Positions 45,731 to 54,693 of a stretch of DNA of 64,000 bases are shown here, in pieces; position 1 is the stretch's first letter; each line of letters starts with the position of its first letter. The notes under the pieces were generated by a model, which did not search any database, was not told the DNA's origin, and worked only from the letters and a program-made list of their open reading frames with translations. The stretch comes from Noviherbaspirillum sp. UKPF54 (GTDB taxonomy: Bacteria > Pseudomonadota > Gammaproteobacteria > Burkholderiales > Burkholderiaceae_D): contig NZ_CP040128.1 in NCBI RefSeq assembly GCF_007874125.1, forward strand, positions 3,596,001-3,660,000, read 5' to 3'. The position numbers and the translations under genes are program-made.

Positions 45731-46420
45731 ATGAATGACCGCTACACTTCGCTGCGCGCCGGTTCGCTGCGCAGCCGCTCGGCCACCACGGTGATCGATG
45801 CTTCCGCGCACCGTGTGCTGCGCAATACCTACATGCTGCTGTCGCTCACGCTGGCCTTTTCCGCCGTGACCGCCGGCGCGTCCGCCGCACTCGGCCTGCC
45901 GCGCCCTGGCATGCTGATCACGCTGGCCGGCTATTTCGGCCTGCTGTTTTTGGTCAACAAGTTCCGAGACCAGGGACTGGGCGTGGCCTTCGTGTTCGCG
46001 CTGACCGGCTTCATGGGTTACACGCTGGGGCCGATCATCAGCCATTACCTGCACATGCCCAACGGCGCGCAGATCGTGATGACCGCCATGGGCGGCACCG
46101 CCGCGATCTTCCTCGGCCTGTCGGCGTATGCACTGGTGTCCAAGCGCGATTTCACGTTCATGGGCGGCTTCTTGTTCGTCGGCGTGCTGGTCGCCTTCCT
46201 GGCGGGGCTCGCGGCCATCCTGTTCCAGATCCCGGCGCTGTCGCTGGCCGTGTCCGCGATCTTCGTGCTGCTCATGTCCGGCATGATCCTGTTTGAAACC
46301 AGCAATATCGTGCGCGGCGGCGAAACCAACTACGTGATGGCAACGGTGAGCCTGTACGTGACGATCTTCAACCTGTTCACCAGCCTGCTGCAACTGCTGG
46401 GTTTCGCGAACAACGAATAA
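45731..46420 (+). CDS. Bax inhibitor-1/YccA family membrane protein
   Basis: 229 residues with seven membrane helices, the BI-1/YccA type. It has the LRNTYMLLSLTLAFSAVTAGASA start and the late SLYVTIFNLFTSLLQLLGF. In E. coli YccA interacts with the FtsH protease. The ATG has AAAGGG seven bases upstream. A strong terminator follows 18 bases after the stop codon. Confidence 0.93.
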   Translation: MNDRYTSLRAGSLRSRSATTVIDASAHRVLRNTYMLLSLTLAFSAVTAGASAALGLPRPGMLITLAGYFGLLFLVNKFRDQGLGVAFVFALTGFMGYTLGPIISHYLHMPNGAQIVMTAMGGTAAIFLGLSAYALVSKRDFTFMGGFLFVGVLVAFLAGLAAILFQIPALSLAVSAIFVLLMSGMILFETSNIVRGGETNYVMATVSLYVTIFNLFTSLLQLLGFANNE

Positions 46421-46438
46421 CCCTGCTTGTCTCACTTT

Positions 46439-46468
46439 AAGGGCGTCTTCATCGGCGCCCTTTTTTTT
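46439..46468 (+). terminator. Rho-independent terminator after yccA
   Basis: Arms aagggcg (46439-46445) and cgccctt (46456-46462) form a 7-bp stem, followed by an eight-base T tract (46461-46468). It ends 18 bases before the terC start codon, so it separates the two genes or could act as an attenuator for terC. Confidence 0.8.
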
Positions 46469-46486
46469 ATCAACGAAAAAACTACC

Positions 46487-47242
46487 ATGCTCGAACTGCT
46501 GCTCGACCCGCAAGCCTGGATCGCCCTGCTCACCCTGACCGCGCTGGAACTGGTGCTGGGCATCGACAACATCATCTTCATTTCGATCCTGGTCGCCAAG
46601 CTGCCGCGCGCGCAGCAGGAGCTGGCGCGCCGGCTCGGCCTGTTCCTGGCGATGTTCATGCGCATCGCCCTGCTGCTGGTGCTGTCGTGGATCGTCGGCC
46701 TGACCGCGCCGCTGTTTTCCATCGGCCAATGGGAATTCTCCGGGCGCGACCTGGTGCTGGTGGGCGGCGGCCTGTTCCTGCTATGGAAGAGCGTGGGCGA
46801 AATCCACGACACCTTCGAAGGCGCGGAAGGCGCGGTGACCGCCGCCAAGAAGCTCAGCTTCGCCTCGGCCATCATGCAGATCATGCTGATCGACCTGGTG
46901 TTCTCGCTCGACTCCATCATCACCGCCGTCGGCATGGTCGACCAGCTGCCGGTGATGATCGCCGCCGTGATCATGTCGGTCGGCCTGATGATGTTCTTCG
47001 CGCGCCCGATCGGCCATTTCGTGTCGGAACACCCGACCATCAAGATGCTGGCCCTGTCCTTCCTGGTGGTGGTCGCGGTCGTGCTGATCGCCGAAGGCTT
47101 CGGCAACCACGTGCCGAAGGGATACATCTACAGCGCGATGGCATTTTCGGTGGTGGTGGAAATGCTCAATATCCGCCTGCGCAAGCGCACCCGGACCACC
47201 CATGCGGCGCAGCCGGAGCATGCGCCTCAGGAAGAGCATTGA
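46487..47242 (+). CDS. TerC family membrane protein
   Basis: 251 residues with seven to eight membrane helices. TerC hallmarks: ALELVLGIDNIIFISIL with the acidic pair and SFASAIMQIMLIDLVFSLDSIITAVGM. Members are linked to metal (Mn) export and tellurite resistance. The C-terminus is hydrophilic (RTTHAAQPEHAPQEEH). The ATG has no ribosome-site-like sequence upstream and lies just after a terminator, so initiation may be leaderless or depend on readthrough. Confidence 0.93.
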   Translation: MLELLLDPQAWIALLTLTALELVLGIDNIIFISILVAKLPRAQQELARRLGLFLAMFMRIALLLVLSWIVGLTAPLFSIGQWEFSGRDLVLVGGGLFLLWKSVGEIHDTFEGAEGAVTAAKKLSFASAIMQIMLIDLVFSLDSIITAVGMVDQLPVMIAAVIMSVGLMMFFARPIGHFVSEHPTIKMLALSFLVVVAVVLIAEGFGNHVPKGYIYSAMAFSVVVEMLNIRLRKRTRTTHAAQPEHAPQEEH

Positions 47243-47330
47243 TCACCCCTGAAGTTTCCGCCGCGATCTGCTAATCTCGGGCATTCCGGCACGCGCCGCA
47301 TGGGCGGCGCGTGCGCCTGCCTGTGAAGCA

Positions 47331-48536
47331 ATGATCAATCCGCTGCGCGAATACCGCTCTTTCCGCCACTTCTTCCTCAGTCGCATCGCGACCACCATGG
47401 CCAACCAGATGATGATGGTCGTCATCGGCTGGCAAATGTACGATCTCACCCACAGTGCCTACGATCTCGGCATGGTCGGCCTGGCGCAGTTCCTGCCGTC
47501 GCTGGCATTGACGCTGGTGGTCGGCCAGGTAGCCGACCGCTTCGACCGGCGCCGCGTACTCGCCTGGTGCCTGTGCGGCCAGCTGCTGGTCGCGCTGCTG
47601 CTGATCGCCGGCACCTGGGGCGGCTGGCTGAACAGGGAGGCAATCCTGGCCGCCGCCGTCGCGCTGGGCGCGGCCAAGGCGTTCCAGATGCCCACGCAGC
47701 AATCGCTCGGCCCGCTGCTGGTGCCGGCGCCGGTGCTGCCGCGCGCGATTTCGGTCAGCGCGGCCGGCTCGCAGTTCGCGATCATCGTCGGTCCCGCCGT
47801 GGGCGGTTTCCTGTACGTGGCCGGGCCGCAGGCGGTATACGGAACCAGCGCCGCGCTGTTTGCAGCCGCCGTCGGCATGGCGCTGGCGATCCGTCTCGAT
47901 CATGCGCCGGTCAAGCGCGAGGCGGTCAGCCTGCAAAGCCTGTTTGCCGGCATCGCCTTCATCTGGCGGCGCAAGGAAGTGCTCGGGGCGATTTCGCTCG
48001 ACCTGTTCGCGGTGCTGCTGGGCGGCGCCACCGCGCTGCTGCCGATTTTCGCGCGCGACATCCTGCACGTAGGCCCGTGGGGACTGGGGCTACTGCGCTC
48101 GGCGCCGGCCATCGGCGCGCTGGCCGTGTCGCTCTACCTGGCGCGACATCCGATCCAGCGCCGCGCGGGAAAAATCATGTTCGGCTCGGTCGCGCTGTAT
48201 GGCGTGGCCACGCTGGCATTCGCCTTGTCCGGCTCGTTCCTGCTGTCGCTGGCCGCGCTGGCCGCCAGCGGCGCCTTCGACATGGTGTCGGTGGTGATCC
48301 GCCAGTCGCTGGTGCAGCTCGACACGCCCAACGACATGCGCGGGCGCGTCAGCGCGGTCAACTCGATCTTCATCGGCGCCTCCAACCAGCTCGGCGAATT
48401 CGAATCCGGCCTGACCGCCGCCTGGTTCGGCACCGTGCCGTCGGTGATCATCGGCGGCGCCGGCACGCTGCTGGTGGTGGCGGCGTGGATGAAGCTGTTT
48501 CCGGCGCTGGTGCATCGCGAGCGGCTGGCCGACTAG
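47331..48536 (+). CDS. MFS transporter (EntS-like)
   Basis: 401 residues with about twelve membrane helices, MFS_3 (EntS/enterobactin exporter-like) type: RHFFLSRIATTMANQMMMVVIGWQMYDLT and the motif GQVADRFDRRRVL, then SAAGSQFAIIVGPAVGGFL. The EntS resemblance is broad, and no siderophore genes are nearby. It is transcribed after terC with 88 bases between; only a weak ribosome site is seen. Confidence 0.9.
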   Translation: MINPLREYRSFRHFFLSRIATTMANQMMMVVIGWQMYDLTHSAYDLGMVGLAQFLPSLALTLVVGQVADRFDRRRVLAWCLCGQLLVALLLIAGTWGGWLNREAILAAAVALGAAKAFQMPTQQSLGPLLVPAPVLPRAISVSAAGSQFAIIVGPAVGGFLYVAGPQAVYGTSAALFAAAVGMALAIRLDHAPVKREAVSLQSLFAGIAFIWRRKEVLGAISLDLFAVLLGGATALLPIFARDILHVGPWGLGLLRSAPAIGALAVSLYLARHPIQRRAGKIMFGSVALYGVATLAFALSGSFLLSLAALAASGAFDMVSVVIRQSLVQLDTPNDMRGRVSAVNSIFIGASNQLGEFESGLTAAWFGTVPSVIIGGAGTLLVVAAWMKLFPALVHRERLAD

Positions 48537-48551
48537 CGCTCGCGTCGCGCA

Positions 48552-48950
48552 TCACGCCACGGCCGCCTGCCGGCGCAAGCCGAAGAACTCCAGCTCGGCG
48601 AACAGCGCCACCGCCAGCGCCTGGACCACCACGAATGCCTTGCCCGGCAAGGTCGGCGTCACCCAACCCGCCAGCAGCAGCATGGCGCTGTCGAATGCCC
48701 ACAATGCGTTGCTGATGACGATCACCCATACCAGCATACGCGGCAACTGGGGACGGGTGGCGGTGAAGAGCACCAGTGCGGCAAACGGATACAGCAGCAT
48801 CCCGGCCTCGCACAGCAGCGCCTGCGGCAAGCCAAGCAGCGGCTGCAGGACATCGGCGCCGAGCGTGAGCAGCAATCCCGTCGCAAGACAGGTGGCGGCA
48901 TCGGCCAACAGGACGCGGCGCAGGAAATGGGGCGATTGAAGGTTCAACAT
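48552..48950 (-). CDS. Small integral membrane protein
   Basis: About 132 residues with four hydrophobic helices and a short hydrophilic C-terminus. No family is assigned with confidence. It begins MLNLQSPHFLRRVLLADAAT; the ATG has GAGGAG six bases upstream. It is divergent from the MmyB-type regulator gene (about 160 bases apart), a common arrangement for a regulator and its target. A 21-codon upstream extension with several Cys is unlikely. Confidence 0.78.
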   Translation of the reverse strand: MLNLQSPHFLRRVLLADAATCLATGLLLTLGADVLQPLLGLPQALLCEAGMLLYPFAALVLFTATRPQLPRMLVWVIVISNALWAFDSAMLLLAGWVTPTLPGKAFVVVQALAVALFAELEFFGLRRQAAVA

Positions 48951-49112
48951 GGCAGGCTCCTCATGCATCGTCATGCCGCAAGGACATGACATGGTTGAAA
49001 AACAGGTATGCAAAACTGCTCTAACATGAGGTCATCTTTGCCGACATGAGGCGGCAAGTCGATTACGCCGCAGGTAATGGAAAGGCATAGCCGCGCTGGA
49101 TATGATCGGAAC

Positions 49113-49916
49113 ATGATGAACAATACCCGCCCCGTTGGAGAGGTCCTGCGCCACTGGCGCCAGCGCCGCCGGCTGAGCCAGCTCGACCTGGCGCTGGATG
49201 CCGAGATTTCGACGCGTCACCTGAGTTTCATGGAAACCGGTCGTTCCCTGCCGAGCCGAGAGATGGTGCTGCGGCTGGCGGAGCGGCTCGACATTCCGCT
49301 GCGCGAACGCAATACGCTGCTGATGGCCGCCGGTTACGCGCCGCTTTTCCCCGAGCGGAAACTGGACGACCCGGCGCTGCAGGCGGCGCGCAAGGCGATG
49401 GAACTGGTGCTGGCCGGGCACGAGCCGTATCCGGCGCTGGCCATCGACCGCCACTGGAACCTGGTGGCGACCAACAAGGCGCTGGCGCCGCTGCTGGCCG
49501 GAGTCGATCCGGCGCTGCTGCAGCCGCCGGTCAATGTGCTGAGGCTGAGCCTGCACCCGCAGGGCGTGGCGCCGCGCATCGTCAATTACCGGGAATGGCG
49601 CGCCCACCTGTTCGAGCGGCTGCGCCACCAGATCGATGTCTCGGGCGACCCGGTGCTGGAGGACTTGATGCGCGAGCTGAGCGCTTATCCGGCGCCCGCC
49701 GGGCTGGCGCCGCAGGCGCAGTGCGAGCACCAGTCGTATGCCGGCGTGGTCGTGCCGTTCCAGTTAATGACGCCCGCGGGCACGCTGTCGTTCATCAGCA
49801 CCACCACCGTGTTCGGCACGCCGCTCGACGTGACGCTGTCGGAACTGGCGCTGGAGTCGTTCTTCCCGGCCGATGCGCAGACGGCGCAGGCGTTGCGCCT
49901 GCATGCCGCGGCGTAG
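49113..49916 (+). CDS. HTH regulator with MmyB-like ligand domain
   Basis: About 267 residues. An N-terminal Xre-type HTH (VGEVLRHWRQRRRLSQLDLALDAEISTRHLSFMETGRSLPSREM) is followed by an MmyB-like PAS-type ligand domain (HWNLVATNKAL...). Members regulate nearby dehydrogenase or membrane genes. The ATG beginning MMNNTRPVG is preferred; upstream codons are basic and lack a ribosome site. It is divergent from the small membrane protein. Confidence 0.92.
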   Translation: MMNNTRPVGEVLRHWRQRRRLSQLDLALDAEISTRHLSFMETGRSLPSREMVLRLAERLDIPLRERNTLLMAAGYAPLFPERKLDDPALQAARKAMELVLAGHEPYPALAIDRHWNLVATNKALAPLLAGVDPALLQPPVNVLRLSLHPQGVAPRIVNYREWRAHLFERLRHQIDVSGDPVLEDLMRELSAYPAPAGLAPQAQCEHQSYAGVVVPFQLMTPAGTLSFISTTTVFGTPLDVTLSELALESFFPADAQTAQALRLHAAA

Positions 49917-49948
49917 CGGGCGCGCGAAACAGCGCCGCTTATCGTTGC

Positions 49949-51052
49949 TTACTCGGGCTTGATCGCCACCTTCAGCACGCCATCCCGCTGGTTGGCGAAC
50001 AGGTCGTAGGCTGCGACGATGTCATCGAGCTTGTAGTGATGCGTGACGAGCACGCCGAGGTCCAGGCGGTTTGATTCCACCACTGCCATCAGCCGCCGCA
50101 TGCGTTCCTTGCCGCCGGGGCAAAGCGCGGTGTTGATCCTGTGATCGCCCAGGCCCGCCGCAAACGCCGCCACCGGGATGGTCAGGTCTTTCGAGTACAC
50201 CCCGAGGCTGGACAAGGTCCCGCCCGGCTTCAGCACGCGCAGCGCGGACTCGAACGTCTGCTGCGTGCCCAGCGCCTCGATGGCAGAGTCCGCCCCGCGC
50301 CCGCCGGTCAGGCGCATCACCTCGCCGACCACGTCGCAAGTCCTGAAATTGAGGGTGATGTCCGCCCCCATCTTCTTCGCGATTTCCAGGCGATGATCGT
50401 TGCCATCCACTCCGATGATGGTGGTCGCCCCGAGCAGGCGCGCGCCCGCCGTGGCGCACAGCCCGATCGGTCCCTGCGCAAAGACCACGACCGTGTCGCC
50501 GATCTTGATATTGGCGTTTTCCGCGCCCTTGAAGCCGGTGGACATGATATCCGGGCACATGAGCACTTGTTCGTCCGTCAGCCCATCCGGAATCGGGGCG
50601 AGATTTGCCTGCGCATCCGGCACGAGCACGTATTCGGCCTGCGTACCGTCGATCATGTTGCCAAAGCGCCAGCCCGCGGTCGCCTTGTAGCCATGGCAGC
50701 CGCAGCGCCCGCTCGGGATCAGGTAGCTGCCATCCTGCGATGGGGCGCCGTCCTGGGCGGCGTAGGAATTGAAATTCGGGCAGATCGCACCCGCGATGAC
50801 GCGCTGGCCTTCCCGGTAGCCGGAGACCGCGCTGCCGAGCTTCTCGATCACGCCGACCGGTTCGTGACCGACGGTCAGTCCCCTGGCAACCGGGTACTCT
50901 CCCTTGAGGATATGGACATCGGTGCCGCAAATCGTCGTGGTCGTGATGCGCACCAGTGCATCGTTCGGCCCCACGTCCGGAATCGGCTTATCGGTCAGTT
51001 CGATGCGGCCGGGTTCGACGAACACGGCTGCTTTCATCATTTTCGCTGCCAC
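49949..51052 (-). CDS. Zinc-dependent alcohol dehydrogenase family protein
   Basis: About 367 residues, medium-chain (MDR) zinc alcohol dehydrogenase. Catalytic-zinc region: TTTICGTDVHILKGEYPV and LTVGHEPVGVIEKLG. The structural-zinc loop is reduced: CPNFNSYA...SGRCGCHGYK. The Rossmann motif is GPIGLCATAGARLLGA. It is closest to the broad isopropanol/formaldehyde-type group. The GTG start at 51052 has AAGGA six bases upstream; an ATG four codons later (MMKAAVF) is a close alternative. Confidence 0.9.
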   Translation of the reverse strand: MAAKMMKAAVFVEPGRIELTDKPIPDVGPNDALVRITTTTICGTDVHILKGEYPVARGLTVGHEPVGVIEKLGSAVSGYREGQRVIAGAICPNFNSYAAQDGAPSQDGSYLIPSGRCGCHGYKATAGWRFGNMIDGTQAEYVLVPDAQANLAPIPDGLTDEQVLMCPDIMSTGFKGAENANIKIGDTVVVFAQGPIGLCATAGARLLGATTIIGVDGNDHRLEIAKKMGADITLNFRTCDVVGEVMRLTGGRGADSAIEALGTQQTFESALRVLKPGGTLSSLGVYSKDLTIPVAAFAAGLGDHRINTALCPGGKERMRRLMAVVESNRLDLGVLVTHHYKLDDIVAAYDLFANQRDGVLKVAIKPE

Positions 51053-51197
51053 GGCATTTCCTTTCCCAAGGTAAGAACGGAGCGTCCAAAGTCCTTCGGA
51101 AATACTGTGCGCCGCATTCGCGCCAGGCACAACGGTCGCGTGCCTTTACGTTAATGCGGGTCAAGCAGCCCGCGATTCTTGAAGGCAGATCGCGAAT

Positions 51198-51461
51198 TTA
51201 GCCAGAAGATCCGGGGTCCAGCGAGTCAATGTAACCCAGCACCTCGTCCGCGCGCCCGTCTGCCACCAGCTGTGCCGCAGTCTTGCCATCGAATGCGCTC
51301 AATGGCTCGGTCATCCATGCGCTGGCGGCGTCATCGCTGCCAGCGGCTGCCCGCACCCTGTGCATGATCGTGTAATAAGCCTGCGCCTTGCGCGACTGCT
51401 CTTGAAAGCGCGCACGGAGCGCATCCAGTCCCTGAAGAGAAGGGTGTCCGTCTTTGGTCAT
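51198..51461 (-). CDS. Orphan MbcA/ParS/Xre-type toxin-binding domain protein (DUF2384)
   Basis: 87 residues. The second half (AWMTEPLSAFDGKTAAQLVADGRADEVLGYIDSLD) fits the DUF2384 antitoxin C-terminal domain (WL..PN.AL.G..P..LL..G....V). The first half is a charged helix without a recognisable HTH. In toxin-antitoxin systems this domain binds a RES toxin; no RES gene is adjacent. It may be a solitary remnant or have another function. Confidence 0.75.
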   Translation of the reverse strand: MTKDGHPSLQGLDALRARFQEQSRKAQAYYTIMHRVRAAAGSDDAASAWMTEPLSAFDGKTAAQLVADGRADEVLGYIDSLDPGSSG

Positions 51462-51493
51462 GATTTACCTTGGTTAAAGCGGAAGGGCGAAGT

Positions 51494-51787
51494 TCAGTCG
51501 CCCGCGCCGGACTGGCCCTTGACCCAGAAAACGATGACCGAGGTCTTTTCCACAAAACGCTCGGCGTGTTCCGTGTTGGCGGGAATGGTGCACCATTCTC
51601 CCGGCCGCACCGCCCGCTCCGCGCCATCCAGCGTCAGATACAAGGTTCCTTCGGTCACCGTAACGTAATTGGTGGTGGGATGCGTGTGCGGCTGGGTACT
51701 GACGCCCTCGCGCGTGGCGACAGTCACGTCGCCGGCCTCGCTGCTGAGTTTGCCCAGGCCAAGCAGGGCCGCCGGAATATGCGCCAT
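51494..51787 (-). CDS. Small cupin-domain protein
   Basis: About 97 residues, a single cupin barrel. Metal-binding His cluster: STQPHTHPTTNYVTVTEGTLYLT, and NTEHAERFVEKTSVIVFW. The enzyme or sensor role is unknown. The ATG beginning MAHIPAAL has AAAGG seven bases upstream. It is followed by the orphan DUF2384 gene with about 30 bases between, and may be co-transcribed with it. Confidence 0.88.
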   Translation of the reverse strand: MAHIPAALLGLGKLSSEAGDVTVATREGVSTQPHTHPTTNYVTVTEGTLYLTLDGAERAVRPGEWCTIPANTEHAERFVEKTSVIVFWVKGQSGAGD

Positions 51788-51979
51788 AGAGAAACCTTTG
51801 AAAGAAAGCACCAAGTATAGCAACGCGAGCGGCCATTCCCTTGGAGCGAACTGCCAGCTGGCTCAGCAACATGTAACAGTTCATCACAAGCGCTAAACTT
51901 CACTATTCGTTGTCTGTCCAACAAGATCGATAAGGCGATGCCTACAGACATCGCGTATCGTCTTCAGGAAGGACTGGCA

Positions 51980-52705
51980 ATGGCTGCGATTGCACAATCG
52001 GATCGGGAATGCAGGAACGCCCTGCTGGCGCTGTTGCCCGACGAGGACTATGAGAAGCTGGCGCCGCACTTGCAGCGGGTTCCGACGCCGTTCAACACTG
52101 TACTGTTCGAGCGCGACAAGCCGATCGATTATGTGTATTTCCCCTGCAGTGGCGCCCATTCGGTGCTGGCGGTGATGCAGGACGGCGCCATGGTGGAAGT
52201 CGGCACGGTGGGCAACGAGGGCTTGTCGACGGTGGAAATCCTGATCGGCGGCGAGGTGGCGACCGAGAGAGTCGTATGCCAGGTTCCCGGCGAAAGCCTG
52301 CGCATGCCGGCGGCGCGCTTCCGCGAAGCCATAGCCGGGGATACGGCGCTGCGCCGCGTGGCGCTGCGCTACCTGCAAGCTTACCTCAGCCAGGTGTCGC
52401 AGTCGGTGGCTTGCAACCGGCTGCATTCGATCGAGGAACGCTTCGCGCGCTGGCTGCTGATGAGCCATGATCGCTCTCCCGGGTACGACGTCCAGCTCAC
52501 GCAGGAATACCTCGCCATCATGCTCGGGGTACACCGGCCCAGCGTGAGCCTGGTGGCGCGGACCTTCCAGCAGGCCGGCATCATCAAGTACAGCCGGGGC
52601 ACGATCACCGTGCTCGACCGTCCGGCACTGGAAGACGCCTGCTGCGAATGCTATTTCGTGGTGCGCAAGCAGTTCGAGCGCACGCTCGGCATATCGTCTT
52701 CCTGA
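51980..52705 (+). CDS. Crp/Fnr family regulator
   Basis: About 241 residues. A cyclic nucleotide-binding-like sensor domain (HLQRVPTPFNTVLFERDKPIDYVYFPCSGAHSVL) and a C-terminal HTH (LTQEYLAIMLGVHRPSVSLVARTFQQAGIIKYSRGTI). There is no N-terminal Cys cluster, so it does not bind an Fe-S cluster as FNR does. The CNB pocket lacks the usual Arg/Ser pair, as in the FixK-like and related groups. The ATG at 51980 has AGGAAGG upstream and was chosen over one 14 codons earlier. Confidence 0.9.
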   Translation: MAAIAQSDRECRNALLALLPDEDYEKLAPHLQRVPTPFNTVLFERDKPIDYVYFPCSGAHSVLAVMQDGAMVEVGTVGNEGLSTVEILIGGEVATERVVCQVPGESLRMPAARFREAIAGDTALRRVALRYLQAYLSQVSQSVACNRLHSIEERFARWLLMSHDRSPGYDVQLTQEYLAIMLGVHRPSVSLVARTFQQAGIIKYSRGTITVLDRPALEDACCECYFVVRKQFERTLGISSS

Positions 52706-52821
52706 GGTCTTCCTGATTCCTGATGCAGCGGCGCGCCTTTCTCCCTCGTATGTCCGGAATCGTACAGAACAAGCTCTTCCCAAATGCGAGAATGCCGCGC
52801 ATTTCCACAAGAGCCGATTCC

Positions 52822-53136
52822 ATGAACAATACGCCGAAAGACGGACCGCTCCCGTCGCTGAACTTCCTGGCCGGGGAACATTCCGGTCCGGAATGGCAGG
52901 AGCCGATGGACGTCGACGCGGGACGTCTGCTCGATCGCCTGCTTACCAGGCTGCAGTTGGCGGACGATGCCGCGCTGGCGCAACGGCTGCAGGTGACGCC
53001 GCCCATCATCAAGATGATCCGGGAAGAAAAGCTGGCGGTCAGTCCGCTGGTGATGCTGCGCTGGGCGCATGTCACCACGGGGATCGCATTCGATGAATTG
53101 CGCGCGCTGGCGCAAGGCGGGAAAGACGGCGCCTGA
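52822..53136 (+). CDS. Small HTH-like protein
   Basis: 104 residues with an acidic N-terminus and a C-terminal helix-turn-helix-like segment (ADDAALAQRLQVTPPIIKMIREEKLAVSPLVMLRWAHVTTG). It may be a DNA-binding regulator or an adaptor. Family not identified. The ATG beginning MNNTPKDG is preferred; upstream in-frame codons are Arg/Phe-rich and not helical. It lies downstream of the Crp-type gene but has no clear link to it. Confidence 0.7.
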   Translation: MNNTPKDGPLPSLNFLAGEHSGPEWQEPMDVDAGRLLDRLLTRLQLADDAALAQRLQVTPPIIKMIREEKLAVSPLVMLRWAHVTTGIAFDELRALAQGGKDGA

Positions 53137-53154
53137 GGCGCCGCGCAACCGACC

Positions 53155-53457
53155 TCAACCGGCGCCGACCGCCGCTACGGTATCGCAGAACACGACACGC
53201 GGCGGCATCGCCAGCAAATGCTCGAAGCGCTTGAGCGCCTGCCGGACCTGCGCCGACGCCAGGTGCAGATCGCACGCGGCCCAGTCCCGATACAGCTCGT
53301 ACAGCACGAAAGCGGTGGCGCTTTGCTGCTGCCGGTGCACCGCGTAGGCCAGCGTGCCGGGTTCGCCGCGCGCAGCTTCCACCAGCCCCTTCAATATGCC
53401 TTCCACTTCTTGTACCGCGGACGGCGCGGCGTTCAGTTCTGCAAGCAGCAGCAACAT
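53155..53457 (-). CDS. Putative quinol monooxygenase (ABM domain)
   Basis: 100 residues of the antibiotic biosynthesis monooxygenase (ABM) fold: LLAELNAAPSAVQEVEGILKGLVEAARGEPGTLAYAVHRQQ, then FVLYELYRDWAACDLHLAS. YgiN-type proteins act on quinols. Likely co-transcribed after the AraC-type gene (38 bases apart). The annotated start gives an ordinary family length. Confidence 0.9.
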   Translation of the reverse strand: MLLLLAELNAAPSAVQEVEGILKGLVEAARGEPGTLAYAVHRQQQSATAFVLYELYRDWAACDLHLASAQVRQALKRFEHLLAMPPRVVFCDTVAAVGAG

Positions 53458-53495
53458 GGCTTCTCCTTTTCGTTGGCGGGAGCAGCCATGTTCCG

Positions 53496-54338
53496 CTAGG
53501 CGCGCCAGGGCGTATTGTAAAAATGCGTCCTGGCGCGGGCTTCCTCGAAATGGCGCTGCGGCGTCGACTGCGCCAGTTCCCGGAAGTCACGGATGAAATG
53601 CGCCTGGTCGTAGTAGCCGTGCGCCAGCGCCGCATCGAGATAGCGCATGCCGGGCGCGAGCATCACCGCCCGCGCCGTCTTCTGGAAACGGGCGAGGCGC
53701 CGCACTTCGGCCGGCGTCTGCCCGGTTGCCAGCTTGAAGCGGCGCTCCAGCTGGCGCCTGCCGATGCCCAGGCGCAGGGCAAGGCGCTCAATTGGCAGCG
53801 CCGCGCATTCGCGGTAAATATCCGCCACTGCCTGTTCAACCAGGGCATCGCCCACGCCGCTGCGCAGGCGCGCCAGCAGGAAGGACTGGATCAGGGCGGC
53901 CTTGCCGGCAAACGAAGCGATGCCGGCAACGCGCCCGGCCAGCTCCTTTGCGGCGGCGCCCCACAGTTCGTCCAGTGGACATGCCTGGTCGATCAGCTCA
54001 TGCGGCGGAATGCGCGTGAACCGTGGCAGCATGCCGGCGCGAAAGCGAACGGCGACAAAACCGACCTGGTCGGACGGCTGCAGCGCGATCGGCGCACGGC
54101 GCACGCACAGCAGATGGGCCGGCGGCAGGAAATCCATGCCAGCCTGCGCGCTGTTGCGGCAAAACGGCATGCGATAGTGAAAGTAAACCTCGGCTCCGGT
54201 GCCCGGCAGCAGGGTCGGCAGCGCAACGCGCTGTTTCTTGGCGCTCTCCCAGCCCCAGATACGGTCGATGTAAGGGCGCAGGGCGGCATGCGGCAAGAAC
54301 TGGAAAGTGCTCACGCCTGTCTGTCCGCCGGTTGTCAT
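53496..54338 (-). CDS. AraC family regulator
   Basis: 280 residues. An N-terminal cupin-like sensor (FQFLPHAALRPYIDRIWGWES...LLPGTGAEVYFHY) of the DUF6597 type is followed by an AraC HTH (IERLALRLGIGRRQLERRFKLATGQTPAEVRRLARFQKTARAV...YYDQAHFIRDFRELAQSTP). It probably controls the adjacent ABM or SugE genes. The ribosome site is weak. Confidence 0.92.
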   Translation of the reverse strand: MTTGGQTGVSTFQFLPHAALRPYIDRIWGWESAKKQRVALPTLLPGTGAEVYFHYRMPFCRNSAQAGMDFLPPAHLLCVRRAPIALQPSDQVGFVAVRFRAGMLPRFTRIPPHELIDQACPLDELWGAAAKELAGRVAGIASFAGKAALIQSFLLARLRSGVGDALVEQAVADIYRECAALPIERLALRLGIGRRQLERRFKLATGQTPAEVRRLARFQKTARAVMLAPGMRYLDAALAHGYYDQAHFIRDFRELAQSTPQRHFEEARARTHFYNTPWRA

Positions 54339-54350
54339 GCTGCATCCGCC

Positions 54351-54671
54351 TCAGTGCGGCGACGCCAGCTTGAGCCCGACGATGCCGGCGACGATCAGCG
54401 CGACGCTGATCAGGCGCGCGGTAGCGGCGGATTCGCCGAACAGGACGATACCGAGTATCACGGTGCCTACCGCTCCCACGCCGACCCAGACCGCGTAGGC
54501 CGTGCCGACGGGCAGCGATTTCATCGCGATGCCCAGCAGCCCGACGCTGGCGAGCATGGCTAAAGCGGTGCCGATGCTCGGCCACAGGCGGGTGAAACCC
54601 TCGGAGTATTTCAAGCCGATGGCCCAGCCGACTTCGAGCAGGCCGGCGAGAATCAATAGTATCCAGTGCAT
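54351..54671 (-). CDS. sugE: SugE/Gdx small multidrug-resistance family transporter
   Basis: 106 residues with four membrane helices, SMR family. The N-terminal catalytic Glu lies in [18 protein letters not shown] and the [20 protein letters not shown] motif follows. The W at VGWA and the GxG pattern fit the SugE/Gdx subgroup (guanidinium exporters). No guanidine riboswitch-like structure could be seen upstream. It begins 22 bases after the pyrimidine-dimer glycosylase gene and could be co-transcribed. Confidence 0.93.
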   Translation of the reverse strand: MHWILLILAGLLEVGWAIGLKYSEGFTRLWPSIGTALAMLASVGLLGIAMKSLPVGTAYAVWVGVGAVGTVILGIVLFGESAATARLISVALIVAGIVGLKLASPH

Positions 54672-54693
54672 GAATGTCTCGATCAGGATGGCG

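Noticed and set aside
45566..46729. N-terminal extension of the NhaR-like frame
   Set aside because: It is antisense to YccA and part of terC, Gln/His/Gly-rich, and the LysR fold begins only at MKNAALNYRH.
54672..54693. Guanidine riboswitch before sugE
   Set aside because: The gap to the upstream gene is only 22 bases, and no ACGR-type paired loops were seen.
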